Source: JBGPQJ01 sp963709295 (GTDB lineage Bacteria > Chloroflexota > Anaerolineae > Anaerolineales > Villigracilaceae). From it: a stretch of 64,000 bases of DNA. The position numbers were made by a program, and so were the translations under genes. The stretch covers positions 434,001-498,000 of the forward strand of contig CAVPVW010000002.1 of the NCBI GenBank assembly GCA_963709295.1, given 5' to 3'. The notes beneath the pieces were generated by a model. It had not been told where the DNA came from, did no database searches, and saw only the letters and a list, made by a program, of their open reading frames with translations. Below, piece by piece: positions 9,121 through 19,672 of the stretch; position 1 is the first letter of the stretch; each line of letters begins with the position of its first letter.

Positions 9121-10053
9121 ATGTCCACATCGAACTCACATCAAGTTCCCCTCCCCAATCGTGCCTCCCTCACCAAATATGCCTGGTTATCCATCGGGGC
9201 GGCTCTTGCCACCATCGTCCTGAAAACCGCGGCGTACTATTTAACCGGTTCTATCGGATTGCTCTCGGATGCCATTGAATCGCTGGTCAATCTCGCCGGC
9301 GCATTGATGGCCTTGTGGATGCTGACGATTGCTGCCCGCCCGCCGGACGACACCCACTCGTTCGGCCACAGCAAGGCGGAGTACTTCGCCAGCGGCGTGG
9401 AGGGGACGCTGATCCTGGCCGCTGCCGCCGCGATCGCCTATGCGGCCATTCAACGATTGCTCGATCCCCAGCCGCTCGAGCAGGTGGGAATCGGCCTGGT
9501 CGTCTCCATCATTGCCTCGACCATCAACTTCGTCGTGTCGCGCATCCTGATGCGCGCGGGCAAAGCGAACAACTCCATCACGCTGGAAGCCGACGCCCAG
9601 CACCTCATGACCGATGTGTGGACATCGGTAGGCGTTGTCGCTGCCGTGGCGCTGGTGTCGGTCACCGGCTGGCTGCGACTCGACCCGATCATCGCCCTGA
9701 TCGTCGCAGCCAACATCGTCTGGACGGGATACCACCTTATTCAAAGGTCCATCCAGGGGTTGATGGACAAGGTCCTGCCGGAGCATGAGCAGGAGGCCAT
9801 CGAGCATGTGATGGCTGACTATCGCAAGAAAGGCATTGAATTTCATGCCCTGCGGACGCGGCAGTCTGCCAACCGCCGCTTTATTGCCGTGCATGTGCTG
9901 GTGCCCGGAGACTGGACCGTCCACGATGCGCACCATCTTGCAGAGGACTTCGAGCAGGATGTCATGAAGGTGCTGGGGGATACAAACATCGTCACTCATC
10001 TTGAACCCATCGAAGATGAAATATCCATGAACGATATCAGCATCGACCGGTAA
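9121..10053 (+). CDS. Cation diffusion facilitator (CDF) family metal transporter
   Basis: Proton-driven exporter of divalent metals, 310 residues. TM2 holds the D-x3-S site LLSDAIESLVN, TM5 the H-x3-D site AQHLMTDVWTS (HD-type, usual for Zn/Cd transporters), and the loop HSFGHSKAEYFAS is the family signature. The C-terminal cytosolic domain (from about residue 215) has the expected ferredoxin-like end with VHVLVPGDWTVHDAHHL. TATAAT at 9093-9098 lies 22 bases before the ATG and no clear Shine-Dalgarno is seen, so the leader is probably short. Divergent to the VIT1-like gene. Zn or Fe export is a reasonable guess. Confidence 0.92.
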   Translation: MSTSNSHQVPLPNRASLTKYAWLSIGAALATIVLKTAAYYLTGSIGLLSDAIESLVNLAGALMALWMLTIAARPPDDTHSFGHSKAEYFASGVEGTLILAAAAAIAYAAIQRLLDPQPLEQVGIGLVVSIIASTINFVVSRILMRAGKANNSITLEADAQHLMTDVWTSVGVVAAVALVSVTGWLRLDPIIALIVAANIVWTGYHLIQRSIQGLMDKVLPEHEQEAIEHVMADYRKKGIEFHALRTRQSANRRFIAVHVLVPGDWTVHDAHHLAEDFEQDVMKVLGDTNIVTHLEPIEDEISMNDISIDR

Positions 10054-10060
10054 TACAAAC

Positions 10061-10089
10061 ATCCCGACACTTTCGCCAAGTATCGGGAC
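10061..10089 (+). terminator. Terminator-like hairpin after the CDF gene
   Basis: Stem CCCGACACTT (10063-10072) with AAGTATCGGG (10078-10087), one mismatch. The following sequence contains GTTTTC rather than a long T run, so this is a moderate candidate. Confidence 0.45.
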
Positions 10090-10114
10090 GTGATGTTTTC
10101 CCTCAGAACTAATT

Positions 10115-10140
10115 TCTACTCTCTACTCTCTATTCTCTAC

Positions 10141-10143
<3 letters not shown>
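10115..10143. repeat. Low-complexity CTCTACT-type tract
   Basis: Imperfect repetition of ctctactctctattctctac. Its complement uses the same agagagtaga vocabulary found upstream of the ABC-F gene (12142-12158) and inside the dispersed repeats of the 28.6-30.7 kb region. It flanks the ABC-F gene on its 3' side. Confidence 0.55.
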
Positions 10144-12131
<1,988 letters not shown>

Positions 12132-12141
12132 GGGTTCAGGC

Positions 12142-12175
12142 TAGAGGAATAGAGAGTAGTGATTAGTAACCAGTG
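12142..12175. repeat. Short agagagtag-type tract upstream of ABC-F
   Basis: Contains tagaggaatagagagtag followed by tgattag and cagtgag, the same words seen at 10115-10143 and in repeat blocks at 29.7 and 30.6 kb. It lies in the 86 bp spacer between the MFS gene end and the ABC-F start. Confidence 0.4.
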
Positions 12176-12217
12176 AGGCAACGCGGAGAATTATACTGCC
12201 AGAAGATAGAACTGAGA

Positions 12218-13480
12218 TTATCGCATTTCACCCGTGAAGAAACTGCACGCCAATATTAATCGACTTTCCTCCGGCGGTTTCATGGTCTTGAAGCTGCGGT
12301 ACAGAAGGATATCATACACGATTTTCAATCCCCCCGACAAAAAGAACGGCACGCTGAACAAGGCCGGGATGCTGAGAAAAATACCAGAGAGCGAAGGGGA
12401 AATCGCCGCTCCCACCGAACGGGCGATGGTCGTCACGCCAGAAGCAGCGGAGCGTTCGTCCGGGGCGACGACGGCCATGGTGTAGGACTGGCGCGTGGGC
12501 ACGTCCATCTGGGAGATGCTGAAGCGCAGCAGCAGAGTCAGGATGGCGAGCGGCAGTGTGGGCATGAGCGGCACCAGCATCAGCAGGATGTTGCTGGGGA
12601 TGTGGGTGAAGACCATCGTGTTGATCAAACCAAAGCGGGCGGCGATGCGCGAGGCGAGCAGCGCGGAAATTCCCGCCAGAATGTTGGCGCCGAAGAAGAT
12701 CGTCCCCAGCACCCCCGGCTCGGTATGGAATTTGACCGAGAACCAGAACACCAGCAGGCTTTGCACGAGCAGCGCCCCGGCGAAGGCGTCCAGCGCGAAC
12801 AGGGCGCTCAATTTGAAGACCACGTTGCGCGACTTGTGCAGGCCGAGCGTCCGTGGGGCTGAGGCCGATTCGGCGGACGGGGTCACTTCAATCGCAGGCG
12901 TGAGCAGCAGGAACAGCAGAGTCAAGATCAAGCCGCCGAGCGCGTATCCCGCCAGGACAACCCGGTAGGCATCGTCGGCAGGCATTCCTCCTGCGCGCAA
13001 TCCCTGCGTCAGCCAGCCGACGACCAGCGCACCGGCAGCCGTGGCGAACGATCCTGCCAGGGCATACCAGGCGAAGACCTGCGTGCGGCGCTTGTCGGGG
13101 ATGAGCTGCGTGAGGCTGGCCTGCTCGATGGACAGGAACGGTCCGATCTCGTTTCCGCTGGGGCTGATGACCCCGATGATGGCGGCGGCCATCAGGATGA
13201 CGATGTTGTTCGTGATCAGGAAGACGACCCCTGCTCCGAGCATCAGCAGCGCGCCGAGGATGAGCGTCCGCCGCCGGCCAAAGCGGTCCGCGGAGGTGGT
13301 CAGCAGGAGGGAAATGGCCGCGTCGCCGGCCAGCGTCAGCGTGAAGAGCAGGCCGATCTGCGTCTCGCGTAATCCCACCTCGACGAGATACAACGCCAGG
13401 ATGACGGACAGGAATCCGTAGCAGAACAGACGGATGATGCGGGTCGAAAAGAGCAGGGTGATGTCGCGGCGGTGATGCAT
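12218..13480 (-). CDS. MFS transporter, 12-TM
   Basis: Major facilitator superfamily permease of 420 residues with 11-12 hydrophobic helices. The loop 2-3 motif G-x3-D-R-x-G-R-R appears as TTSADRFGRRRTLILGA near residues 58-73. A second-half helix contains ILLRFSISQMDVPTRQSYTMA. The pattern resembles drug or sugar efflux MFS proteins but the substrate is not predictable. No clear Shine-Dalgarno precedes the ATG, and alternative starts inside the first 20 codons (MHHRRDITLLFS) are not better. It reads in the same direction as ABC-F with an 86 bp spacer. Both could be part of a resistance-type neighbourhood, which is inference only. Confidence 0.85.
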   Translation of the reverse strand: MHHRRDITLLFSTRIIRLFCYGFLSVILALYLVEVGLRETQIGLLFTLTLAGDAAISLLLTTSADRFGRRRTLILGALLMLGAGVVFLITNNIVILMAAAIIGVISPSGNEIGPFLSIEQASLTQLIPDKRRTQVFAWYALAGSFATAAGALVVGWLTQGLRAGGMPADDAYRVVLAGYALGGLILTLLFLLLTPAIEVTPSAESASAPRTLGLHKSRNVVFKLSALFALDAFAGALLVQSLLVFWFSVKFHTEPGVLGTIFFGANILAGISALLASRIAARFGLINTMVFTHIPSNILLMLVPLMPTLPLAILTLLLRFSISQMDVPTRQSYTMAVVAPDERSAASGVTTIARSVGAAISPSLSGIFLSIPALFSVPFFLSGGLKIVYDILLYRSFKTMKPPEESRLILACSFFTGEMR

Positions 13481-13503
13481 TATTACAAAATCAAAAAAGT
13501 GGT

Positions 13504-13625
13504 GTCATTGCGAGGCGGTTTGTGCCGAAGCAATCTGCCATTCATTTGATCAGTCCAGACGACAAGATTTTTTCTGCTAAAAAGCAGATTGCTTCGCTCG
13601 CTCAAGAACGCTCGCTCGCAATGAC
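13504..13625. repeat. REP-like dispersed palindromic element, copy 1
   Basis: Nested inverted repeat of 122 bp. The outer arms GTCATTGCGAG (13504-13514) and CTCGCAATGAC (13615-13625) are perfect complements, as are the inner arms CGAAGCAATCTGC (13527-13539) and GCAGATTGCTTCG (13584-13596). A related copy is at 25566-25650. It fills the spacer between the MFS and chromate-resistance-like genes and codes for nothing convincing. Confidence 0.85.
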
Positions 13626-13630
13626 AATCA

Positions 13631-14069
13631 TTATTTCTTCGCCACGTCCAGCCGGCACCAGGCATACAGCGCGTCGTAGACTTCAAACTGCGCATCCAGG
13701 TTCTCGAGGTCTTCAGGAAAACGCAGGCTGTAACCGCTGGCGATGGCTTCCAGCCCGCGCGCGATGGGATCGCTGTCGATGTCCTTGCTCCACATCCGCG
13801 GCGTGGACGATCTTCGCCAGGCGCAGCAAGCCGGGTTCCTTAAGCCCATATTTCAGGATGATGGATTCGAAGGAACAGCGTCCATCCGCCTGGTGACCCA
13901 ATTCCACACCCGGCGCGTCAAAGGGAATGGCGCCGGTTTCTTCGACCACTTTCTCGATCTGGCTGGAGGGGACAAACAGGAATTCAGCGTCGCTATCAAC
14001 AAAGCGTGTGATCAGCCAGGGGCAGGCCACGCGGTCGACATGCACGTGCGAACGGGTGATCCAAAGCAT
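13631..14069 (-). CDS. Chromate resistance (ChrB-like) family protein, frameshift
   Basis: About 145 residues, matching the chromate-resistance protein family related to the C-terminal part of ChrB. The N-terminus MLWITRSHVHVDRVACPWLI with its conserved R-x-ACPWLI stretch and the later C-S-F-E segment are typical. After IVHAADV the frame is lost; removing one base at about 13797 gives SKDIDSDPIARGLEAIASGY and a natural C-terminus ending in DVAKK. AAAGGAG lies 6 bases before the ATG. The biochemical role of this domain is not established; it is often found next to transporters, here an MFS permease. Downstream is the REP-like element. Confidence 0.82.
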
Positions 14070-14102
14070 GGGAATCTCCTTTTGTGATAAGTGAAACAGG
14101 AT

Positions 14103-15018
14103 TTAGTTGTCTACAAAAACTGCTGCTGAATGAGCCTGCGGCAGGAATGCATAAATGGTATTGTGCGCCTTCTCCAATGCAAAGGTGTGTGCACCTTTGC
14201 CGGTTTCCACGCTCTCGATGCGTGTCATGGTTTTGGTGTCGAAGACGTCGATCACACCTGGGTCGCCAACCGCCACGTAAAGGCGCCGGAGGGCGGGGTG
14301 GAAGAAGATCACATCGGGTGTGCCGCTCAAGACACTTTCAGATTGGATCTTGCCATCCGGAAGTCCCACCGTGACCAGCCGTGCGGCATCGCAGGCGCAA
14401 AACAGGCGCTGATTGGCGTCATCCAGATCCAGTCCATGCGGCCCGGCGGCAGGGATGGGAAATGTGTTGGACATCTTCCCGGGGGCTTCTCCCTTCACGA
14501 CCACTATCACAGCCGGGTCAGCTATGTTCACATAGAACGAATCGGTCTGCGGGTCGAAGACCGCCCAGCGCGTACGCCCCGGAACCGGGATGGCAGTGAA
14601 TCATCTCACCCCGCGCCGCATCCACGACCGAAAGCGTGAAGGAATTTGGGATGTCGGGATTCCCGACATTTGCCGCCAGGAGCAGGTTTCTCCCCGGGTC
14701 GAAAGCCAATCCGTTTGGACGCACCCCAACCGGTATCCTGACCACCCGGCTTTCATCACCCACCGGGAAAATCCCCGCTGTATTCTCCCCCCGATTCGAA
14801 GTGAAAACTCTCTCGCCTGAAACCAGTGCCCCGGCCACGCCGGTCAAGTTCGGGATAGAGTGGCTATATTTTTTTGCAGCGCAGTCAATTACATCCAGAG
14901 CATCGTTGCAGGTATGGGCGACATACAATGTACGACTGGCAGGGTGAATGTCAGCGTGGTCGAAACCGCCGGGCTGGTTATGGCCTGGAAGTTCAATGGT
15001 GCCGGAAAGTTTGAGCAA
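14103..15018 (-). CDS. YncE-like beta-propeller protein (YVTN repeats), frameshift
   Basis: Beta-propeller protein of about 300 residues with repeated blade units such as HPASRTLYVAHTCNDALDVI, FDPGRNLLLAANVGNPD and HPALRRLYVAVGDPGVIDVF, a YVTN/YncE pattern. No signal peptide is visible, so it may be cytoplasmic, or the true N-terminus may be missing. The frame changes at about 14600: IPVPGRTRWAVFDPQTDSF continues the fifth blade. I place the start at TTG 15018 because GGAGGGG stands just upstream; an in-frame TTG at 15033 is an alternative. It lies 33 bp upstream of the chromate-resistance-like gene on the same strand and may be cotranscribed with it. Function unknown. Confidence 0.72.
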
Positions 15019-15117
15019 AATTTCCCCTCCCAATGGTTGAGATCAAACTCAGCAAGCGTTGCTAGGCATCTAAACCACGCAGAATGTGATGGCGCTTCCC
15101 CGCTCTCCGTGACCTGC

Positions 15118-15972
15118 TTATTGATTTCCTTCATCCGGGTGCGCTTCGGGGATGTGCACCGGCTGTTCCCTGCCCAGCTCCAGCGAACGCTGATAGGCCG
15201 CCCAGATGGCACGTGAGATGGCTGTGCGGAATCCCGCCTTCTCGAGGTAATACAGCGCCTCCGCGGAAGTGCCTCCCGGCGAGGTGACCTGGTTACGCAG
15301 CGCAGCGACATGCACCTCGTTGTTCTCGTAAAAATCCACCGAGCCGCGCAGGGTCTGGACCACCAGCTGCTCGGCGATGCGGCGCGGAAAGCCCATGTGC
15401 ACACCCGCGTCGATCATCGCTTCCATGAACATGAATACGTAAGCTGGACCCGTACCCGAGAGGGCAGTCGCCATGTCGAGATACTGCTCGTCTTCCACGA
15501 AAACTTCCTTGCCGAACGCAGATAAAATGGCGCGCGCAGTTTCCTTCTGCGAGCTGCTCACCGCCTCGGAGGCCGTCCAGACCGTGATCCCCTCTCCGAT
15601 CTGGGCGGGCGTGTTGGGCATGGAGCGCACGATGGCAGAGTGTTTCAACCCATGGCTGAGCTTCTTGATGCTCGCGCCGGCGATGATGGACAGGACCAGC
15701 GCTCCAGGCTTGATTCCCTTCAGATTTTTCATCACCCCCGTAAGCCGCTGGGGCTTGACGGAAAGCACGACCACGTCCGCTTGCGAGGCGGATTGGCTAT
15801 TGTCGGTGAAAGCTTGAATGCCATATTTCTGTTTAAGCTGCTCGACGCGTTCTTTTCGAGGTCCGCTAGCCAGAAGATTCTTCGGAGAGGCCAATTTCTC
15901 TCGCAGCAAGCCGGCGATCATCGCCTCCGCCATCGCGCCGGGACCGATAAAGGCAATCTTGGTTTTCAACAT
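15118..15972 (-). CDS. proC: Pyrroline-5-carboxylate reductase
   Basis: Last enzyme of proline synthesis, reducing 1-pyrroline-5-carboxylate with NAD(P)H. 284 residues. The N-terminal Rossmann motif is IAFIGPGAMAEAMI, SMPNTPAQIGEG lies at about residue 110, and the C-terminal family signature contains QVTSPGGTSAEALYYLEKAG. An upstream in-frame extension of 21 codons overlaps ruvA and lacks similarity, so I start at ATG 15972 (MLKTKIAF), 4 bp after the ruvA stop. It is the third gene of a ruvC-ruvA-proC run. Confidence 0.95.
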   Translation of the reverse strand: MLKTKIAFIGPGAMAEAMIAGLLREKLASPKNLLASGPRKERVEQLKQKYGIQAFTDNSQSASQADVVVLSVKPQRLTGVMKNLKGIKPGALVLSIIAGASIKKLSHGLKHSAIVRSMPNTPAQIGEGITVWTASEAVSSSQKETARAILSAFGKEVFVEDEQYLDMATALSGTGPAYVFMFMEAMIDAGVHMGFPRRIAEQLVVQTLRGSVDFYENNEVHVAALRNQVTSPGGTSAEALYYLEKAGFRTAISRAIWAAYQRSLELGREQPVHIPEAHPDEGNQ

Positions 15973-15976
15973 TGGT

Positions 15977-16555
15977 TTATCCTGTGAAATATCCGAGTGC
16001 GATGCGGAGCCGTTCCTCCACATCGTCCGGGGCATCCTTGGGGATGGACTGGATGGCCGTCTGCGCTTCGATCACCGAATAACCCAGGGCGGTCAGTGCG
16101 GCCAGCACCTCCGCGTCTGCATCGGACATGCAGGCAATCTTCTCCAACCCGCCAAGAGGTTTCATGCGGTCCTTCAGGTGGAGCACGATCTTCTGCGCGG
16201 TCTTTTTGCCCACGCCGGGGACGCGGCTGAGGACATCGTCTTGATCGTTGAAAACCGCCCGTTGAACGGCGTCCACGTTGAGGGTGGAGAGTACCGAGAG
16301 CGCTACCTTCGGCCCAACCCCGTCCACGCCGAGCAGCAGCAGGAACAGCTGCCGGTCCGCCGCGGATTCAAATCCATAAAGCGTCAGGGCATCTTCGCGC
16401 ACGACCAGGTGTGTGTTGAGCAGCACGACCTCGCCGGTCTTGAGCTTGTCGCGCAGCGGCGCAGGGACGAACACGCGCATGCCAACTCCGCCGACATCGA
16501 TAATGACGGCCGTATCTTCAATTTGAGTGATTTCTCCACGCAGGGATGCAATCAT
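15977..16555 (-). CDS. ruvA: Holliday junction branch migration protein RuvA
   Basis: 192-residue DNA-binding subunit that holds Holliday junctions for the RuvB motor. Domain I begins MIASLRGEI; the two helix-hairpin-helix motifs are LLGVDGVGPKVALSVL and VLSRVPGVGKKTAQKIV; domain III (from ~residue 145) ends LRIALGYFTG. The ATG overlaps the ruvC stop by four bases (16552-16555), indicating translational coupling. The usual third partner ruvB is not next to it: proC follows instead. Confidence 0.97.
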   Translation of the reverse strand: MIASLRGEITQIEDTAVIIDVGGVGMRVFVPAPLRDKLKTGEVVLLNTHLVVREDALTLYGFESAADRQLFLLLLGVDGVGPKVALSVLSTLNVDAVQRAVFNDQDDVLSRVPGVGKKTAQKIVLHLKDRMKPLGGLEKIACMSDADAEVLAALTALGYSVIEAQTAIQSIPKDAPDDVEERLRIALGYFTG

Positions 16556-17034
16556 GAATACCGCCTTGTGTGAATGTGAGTGATGGCAATGGCAAGCGCA
16601 TCGGCTGCGTCATCGGGTTTCGGGATGGAGGGCATGGAAAGGAGGACGCGCACCATCTCTTGCACCTGCCTCTTGTCCGCCGAGCCGTAACCGGCCACCG
16701 CCTGCTTGACCTCGTTGGGAGTGTACTCTGCCACATCCAGGCCGGCTTGCGCGATGGCGAGCATCAGCACACCCCGCGCCTGCCCGACCGCGATGGCCGT
16801 GCTGATGTTGCGCTGGAAGAAGAGCTTCTCCACCCCAACCGAGTCCGGTTTGTGGCGCTTGATGATTTTTTTCATCTCATCGTACAACTGGACGAGTCGA
16901 TGATGGGCGGCTTCTTCCTTGGGCGTGGAGATGATGCCGAACTCCACCATTTCCAGGCTGCCGTCATCCCGTTCGCGGACCAGGCCGAATCCGGTGGTGG
17001 CTGTACCAGGGTCAATACCAAGGACGAGGGTCAT
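16552..17034 (-). CDS. ruvC: Crossover junction endodeoxyribonuclease RuvC
   Basis: 160-residue Holliday junction resolvase. Catalytic acidic residues are seen as GIDPGTATTGFG (first Asp), VEKLFFQRN (Glu about residue 68) and DDAADALAIAI (C-terminal Asp pair). Length and spacing match the family. It is the first gene of ruvC-ruvA-proC and overlaps ruvA by four bases. Upstream stands yebC, separated by a terminator. Confidence 0.97.
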   Translation of the reverse strand: MTLVLGIDPGTATTGFGLVRERDDGSLEMVEFGIISTPKEEAAHHRLVQLYDEMKKIIKRHKPDSVGVEKLFFQRNISTAIAVGQARGVLMLAIAQAGLDVAEYTPNEVKQAVAGYGSADKRQVQEMVRVLLSMPSIPKPDDAADALAIAITHIHTRRYS

Positions 17035-17044
17035 TTCCGGTTCC

Positions 17045-17079
17045 TAAAAAAGACAGGGGCGACCGGCTGGTCGCCCCTG
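17045..17079 (-). terminator. Rho-independent terminator downstream of yebC
   Basis: Perfect 11 bp stem between 17054-17064 and 17069-17079 with a 4-base loop. Read on the minus strand it is followed by TCTTTTTTAGG, a clear T run. It lies directly after the yebC stop and before ruvC. Confidence 0.85.
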
Positions 17080-17084
17080 AAGGT

Positions 17085-17840
17085 TTATTCGGCTTCCAGC
17101 GCCGCAAGAGCTTCTTCTGAGATCTTCAAGTTATGGTAGACGTTTTGCACATCGTCCAGATCCTCGATGGTCTCGAACGCCCTGAGCACCTGGAGTGTCT
17201 CCTGCACGCTCAACTCGAGGTCCTGCTTGGCGATCAATCGAAGCCCGGCTTCATCGGGATGGACCTTGGCGGTATGCAGGGAATCGCTGATGGTCTTGAA
17301 GGATTCCACAGGGCCGATGATCTCGACATTATCGCCGTCCTCCTGGACGTCGTCCGCGCCGGCATCGATCGCCAGCTCAAAAGCTTTTTCGTAAGACAAT
17401 GCGCTTTTGGGGAAGGAAAAATAGGATTTCCGGTCGAACTGCCAGCCGACCGCGCCGGCTTCGGCCATATTGCCGCCGATCTTGCTGAAGGTGTGGCGCA
17501 CATCAGCCACCGTGCGGTTGCGGTTGTCCGTCACGCACTCGACCATGAACGCCGACCCGTGCGGACCGTACCCTTCAAGGGTGAATTCTTCGAAAACGGC
17601 AGCGTCCTTGTCATCACCCGTGCCGCGTTTGATGGAACGCTCGATATTATCCTTGGGCATGTTCTGCGCGCGGGCTTTTTCAATGGCCAGCGCCAGTCGG
17701 AAATTGGAATCAGGGTCGCCGCCGCCGGTGCGCGCTGCGATCACGATTTCACGGGCGAGACGGGTAAAAACCGCCCCTCGCTTGGCATCTGCCGCGCCCT
17801 TCTTCCGACGGATGGTTGCCCAATGGCTGTGTCCAGACAT
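17085..17840 (-). CDS. yebC: YebC/PmpR family DNA-binding regulatory protein
   Basis: 251-residue YebC/TACO1 family protein. The start MSGHSHWATIRRKKG and the following ADAKRGAVFTRLAREI are the family hallmark. The family has been described both as a transcription regulator and, more recently, as a factor that helps ribosomes translate proline stretches. The open frame extends 36 codons upstream, but the canonical N-terminus and an AAGGAG site fix the start at 17840. The length matches the family norm (~240-250). A terminator separates it from ruvC. Confidence 0.95.
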   Translation of the reverse strand: MSGHSHWATIRRKKGAADAKRGAVFTRLAREIVIAARTGGGDPDSNFRLALAIEKARAQNMPKDNIERSIKRGTGDDKDAAVFEEFTLEGYGPHGSAFMVECVTDNRNRTVADVRHTFSKIGGNMAEAGAVGWQFDRKSYFSFPKSALSYEKAFELAIDAGADDVQEDGDNVEIIGPVESFKTISDSLHTAKVHPDEAGLRLIAKQDLELSVQETLQVLRAFETIEDLDDVQNVYHNLKISEEALAALEAE

Positions 17841-17948
17841 AATTCTTCTTGCTCCTTCTATAAAAACTGCCACATAAGTGGGGATTTTTGAATTTAGCCT
17901 GTGAATTATACCACGAGGGAAAATGAGCGTTTTTGTATCCCGCGGCAC

Positions 17949-18722
17949 CTAATGTGTCTGGTCGGCGTACTCCCACCAGAGCAGCGTGCCTGTAATACCA
18001 GCGATGCACGTCAGGATGACGATCGCGAGGCTGACCCCTCCCAGGTCCCCTCCTTGAGCGTATACTCCAGCGATCGCCCAGGGAAAAAACTCTCCATAAC
18101 CGATGATGGTCATCACCTGCGCCAGGGCGACTGCAAGGATCATCACGCCGACCGGTGCCAGATAGCCGTGCCCGTAACTGGCAAAGAAAATGATCGGTGT
18201 GACCACTGCAATCGTCAGAACGGCGGTCACAGCCAGCGTAATTCCGCCCTGAACCATGACTTGATTTGGGACCGGCGGCAGGCCTACCAATGCGCCGACA
18301 ACCAAAGCGAGAGGAAAGACCATCACCACCAAAACCATTGACCACAACCCAATCACTCCATACTTGGCGAGCACAATGGACGTTCGTGAAGTTGGCAGCG
18401 CCAGCAGGTCCTTCACCGTCCGATCGGAATATTCACGGCCAAACACCCAGCTGCCAATGAACGTGAAAAGAACGATTCCTCCTATCGCCGTGCCCAGCGC
18501 CAGGAAGTTCAGGTAGGTCGGCCAATCCGCAGTGCCCATGGTGAGCTGGGCTTTGGCGCCTAACAACCCCGCCTTGCGCGCAAATTCCGGGTCTTTCAGG
18601 ATGACCATAAAGAAACCGCCCCCCAGCGGGAACATGGCAAAACCGAGCGCCGTAAAAATGAGCATTCGGGAGCGGCGGGCTTTCAGCCACTCGGTCCAAA
18701 TTGCCTGGAAGAAATTGCTCAT
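17949..18722 (-). CDS. ABC-2 type transporter permease
   Basis: 257-residue permease with six predicted helices. The cytosolic N-terminus MSNFFQAIWTEWLKARRSRM is typical of ABC-2 / Nat-type exporters, followed by SWVFGREYSDRTVKDLLALP in the long loop after TM2. Its ATG overlaps the upstream ATPase stop by four bases (18719-18722). It is the last gene of a four-gene exporter unit (ATPase 1, permease 1, ATPase 2, permease 2). The substrate is unknown. Confidence 0.85.
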   Translation of the reverse strand: MSNFFQAIWTEWLKARRSRMLIFTALGFAMFPLGGGFFMVILKDPEFARKAGLLGAKAQLTMGTADWPTYLNFLALGTAIGGIVLFTFIGSWVFGREYSDRTVKDLLALPTSRTSIVLAKYGVIGLWSMVLVVMVFPLALVVGALVGLPPVPNQVMVQGGITLAVTAVLTIAVVTPIIFFASYGHGYLAPVGVMILAVALAQVMTIIGYGEFFPWAIAGVYAQGGDLGGVSLAIVILTCIAGITGTLLWWEYADQTH

Positions 18723-19647
18723 GCCCCACCTCCCTGCTCCATGCCGATAAGCCGGAGGAAGTACTGCTCGAGGTCTTCTTCATATACTGTCAGCATGGTT
18801 GGGGCATGACCGGCATTGACCAGCCGTTCTGCAATTTCATCGGGGTGTTCGATGGCATCCTTGTCCTTCACCTCGATAGTGTTGTCAGAGGTTATGGAAG
18901 CCGGCAAACCGGATGCGGTTAGCACATCGAAAGCTGCCTGTGTATTCCTTGCGCGGACGAGTAAACAGCGCCGGCGTTCCTGCTCCAGTTTATCAATGTC
19001 CAGTTCCCGCAACAGCCGTCCCTGATGGATGATCCCGATGCGGTCCGCCAGGCGCGACACTTCGGCTAGAATGTGGCTGGACATAAACACAGTGACACCC
19101 TCTTCACGGACCAATTCATTCAGAGAGTTGCGGATCTCGACGATCCCCGCCGGGTCCAACCCGTTCGCCGGCTCGTCCAGGATGAGTAGCTTCAGGGTGG
19201 TGCAGCAGCGCTTTCGCAAGCCCCAGGCGCTGATCATTGCCGTGGGATAAAGTCCCCGCGCGCCTGTCGGCATATTCGTGGAGTCCCAGCCGTTCGATCG
19301 CATCGTCTACCGCCTTAGGGTCGGTTCCGGGGCGAAGGCGACGCATCAGCTTCCAGATTTTCGCGCACAGTAAGCTCGGGGTAGGAATCCGCGGTCTCGA
19401 CCAGATAGCCGACCGAATTCCACGGCTTCCTCTCACCCGGATGAATTTTCGTTCCCAGAACATACGCTTCACCCGAGGTGGGTTTGATCATCCCAAGCAG
19501 CGAGCGAATGGTGGTCGTTTTCCCTGCGCCGTTGAGGCCCAGGAAGGCATAAATTTCCCCCTTCGCGACACGCAAGGATAAATGGTCAACGGCCGTGACG
19601 TCGCCAAATTTTTTTGTCAGGTCATTGGTTTCGATGGCAGTATTCAA
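18719..19647 (-). CDS. ABC transporter ATP-binding protein (second pair), two frameshifts
   Basis: ATPase of about 308 residues in three frames. The N-terminal part has Walker A GLNGAGKTTTIRSLLGM; the middle part has the signature LSHGNDQRLGLAKALL; the last part has Walker B LLILDEPANGLDPAG and the H-loop MSSHILAEVSRLADRI. Frame changes are at about 19348 and 19193, and the three pieces join into one normal ATPase ending YFLRLIGMEQGGGA. I start at TTG 19647 (NTAIETNDLTKKFG), since the open frame upstream belongs to the previous permease. It is coupled by ATGA overlap to permease 2. The signature Gly-to-His change (LSHG) is seen in related DrrA-like exporters. Confidence 0.82.
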
Positions 19648-19672
19648 TTTTACAATAACTGACCTCGACCCG

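Noticed and set aside
9241..10062. Minus-strand open frame of 273 codons opposite the CDF gene
   Set aside because: Shadow of the CDF reading frame; His/Gly/Asp-rich with no family, whereas the plus strand shows all CDF motifs.
13504..13896. Plus-strand open frame of 124 codons over the REP-like element
   Set aside because: It reads through a nested palindrome and antisense to the chromate-resistance-like gene; no homology-like content.
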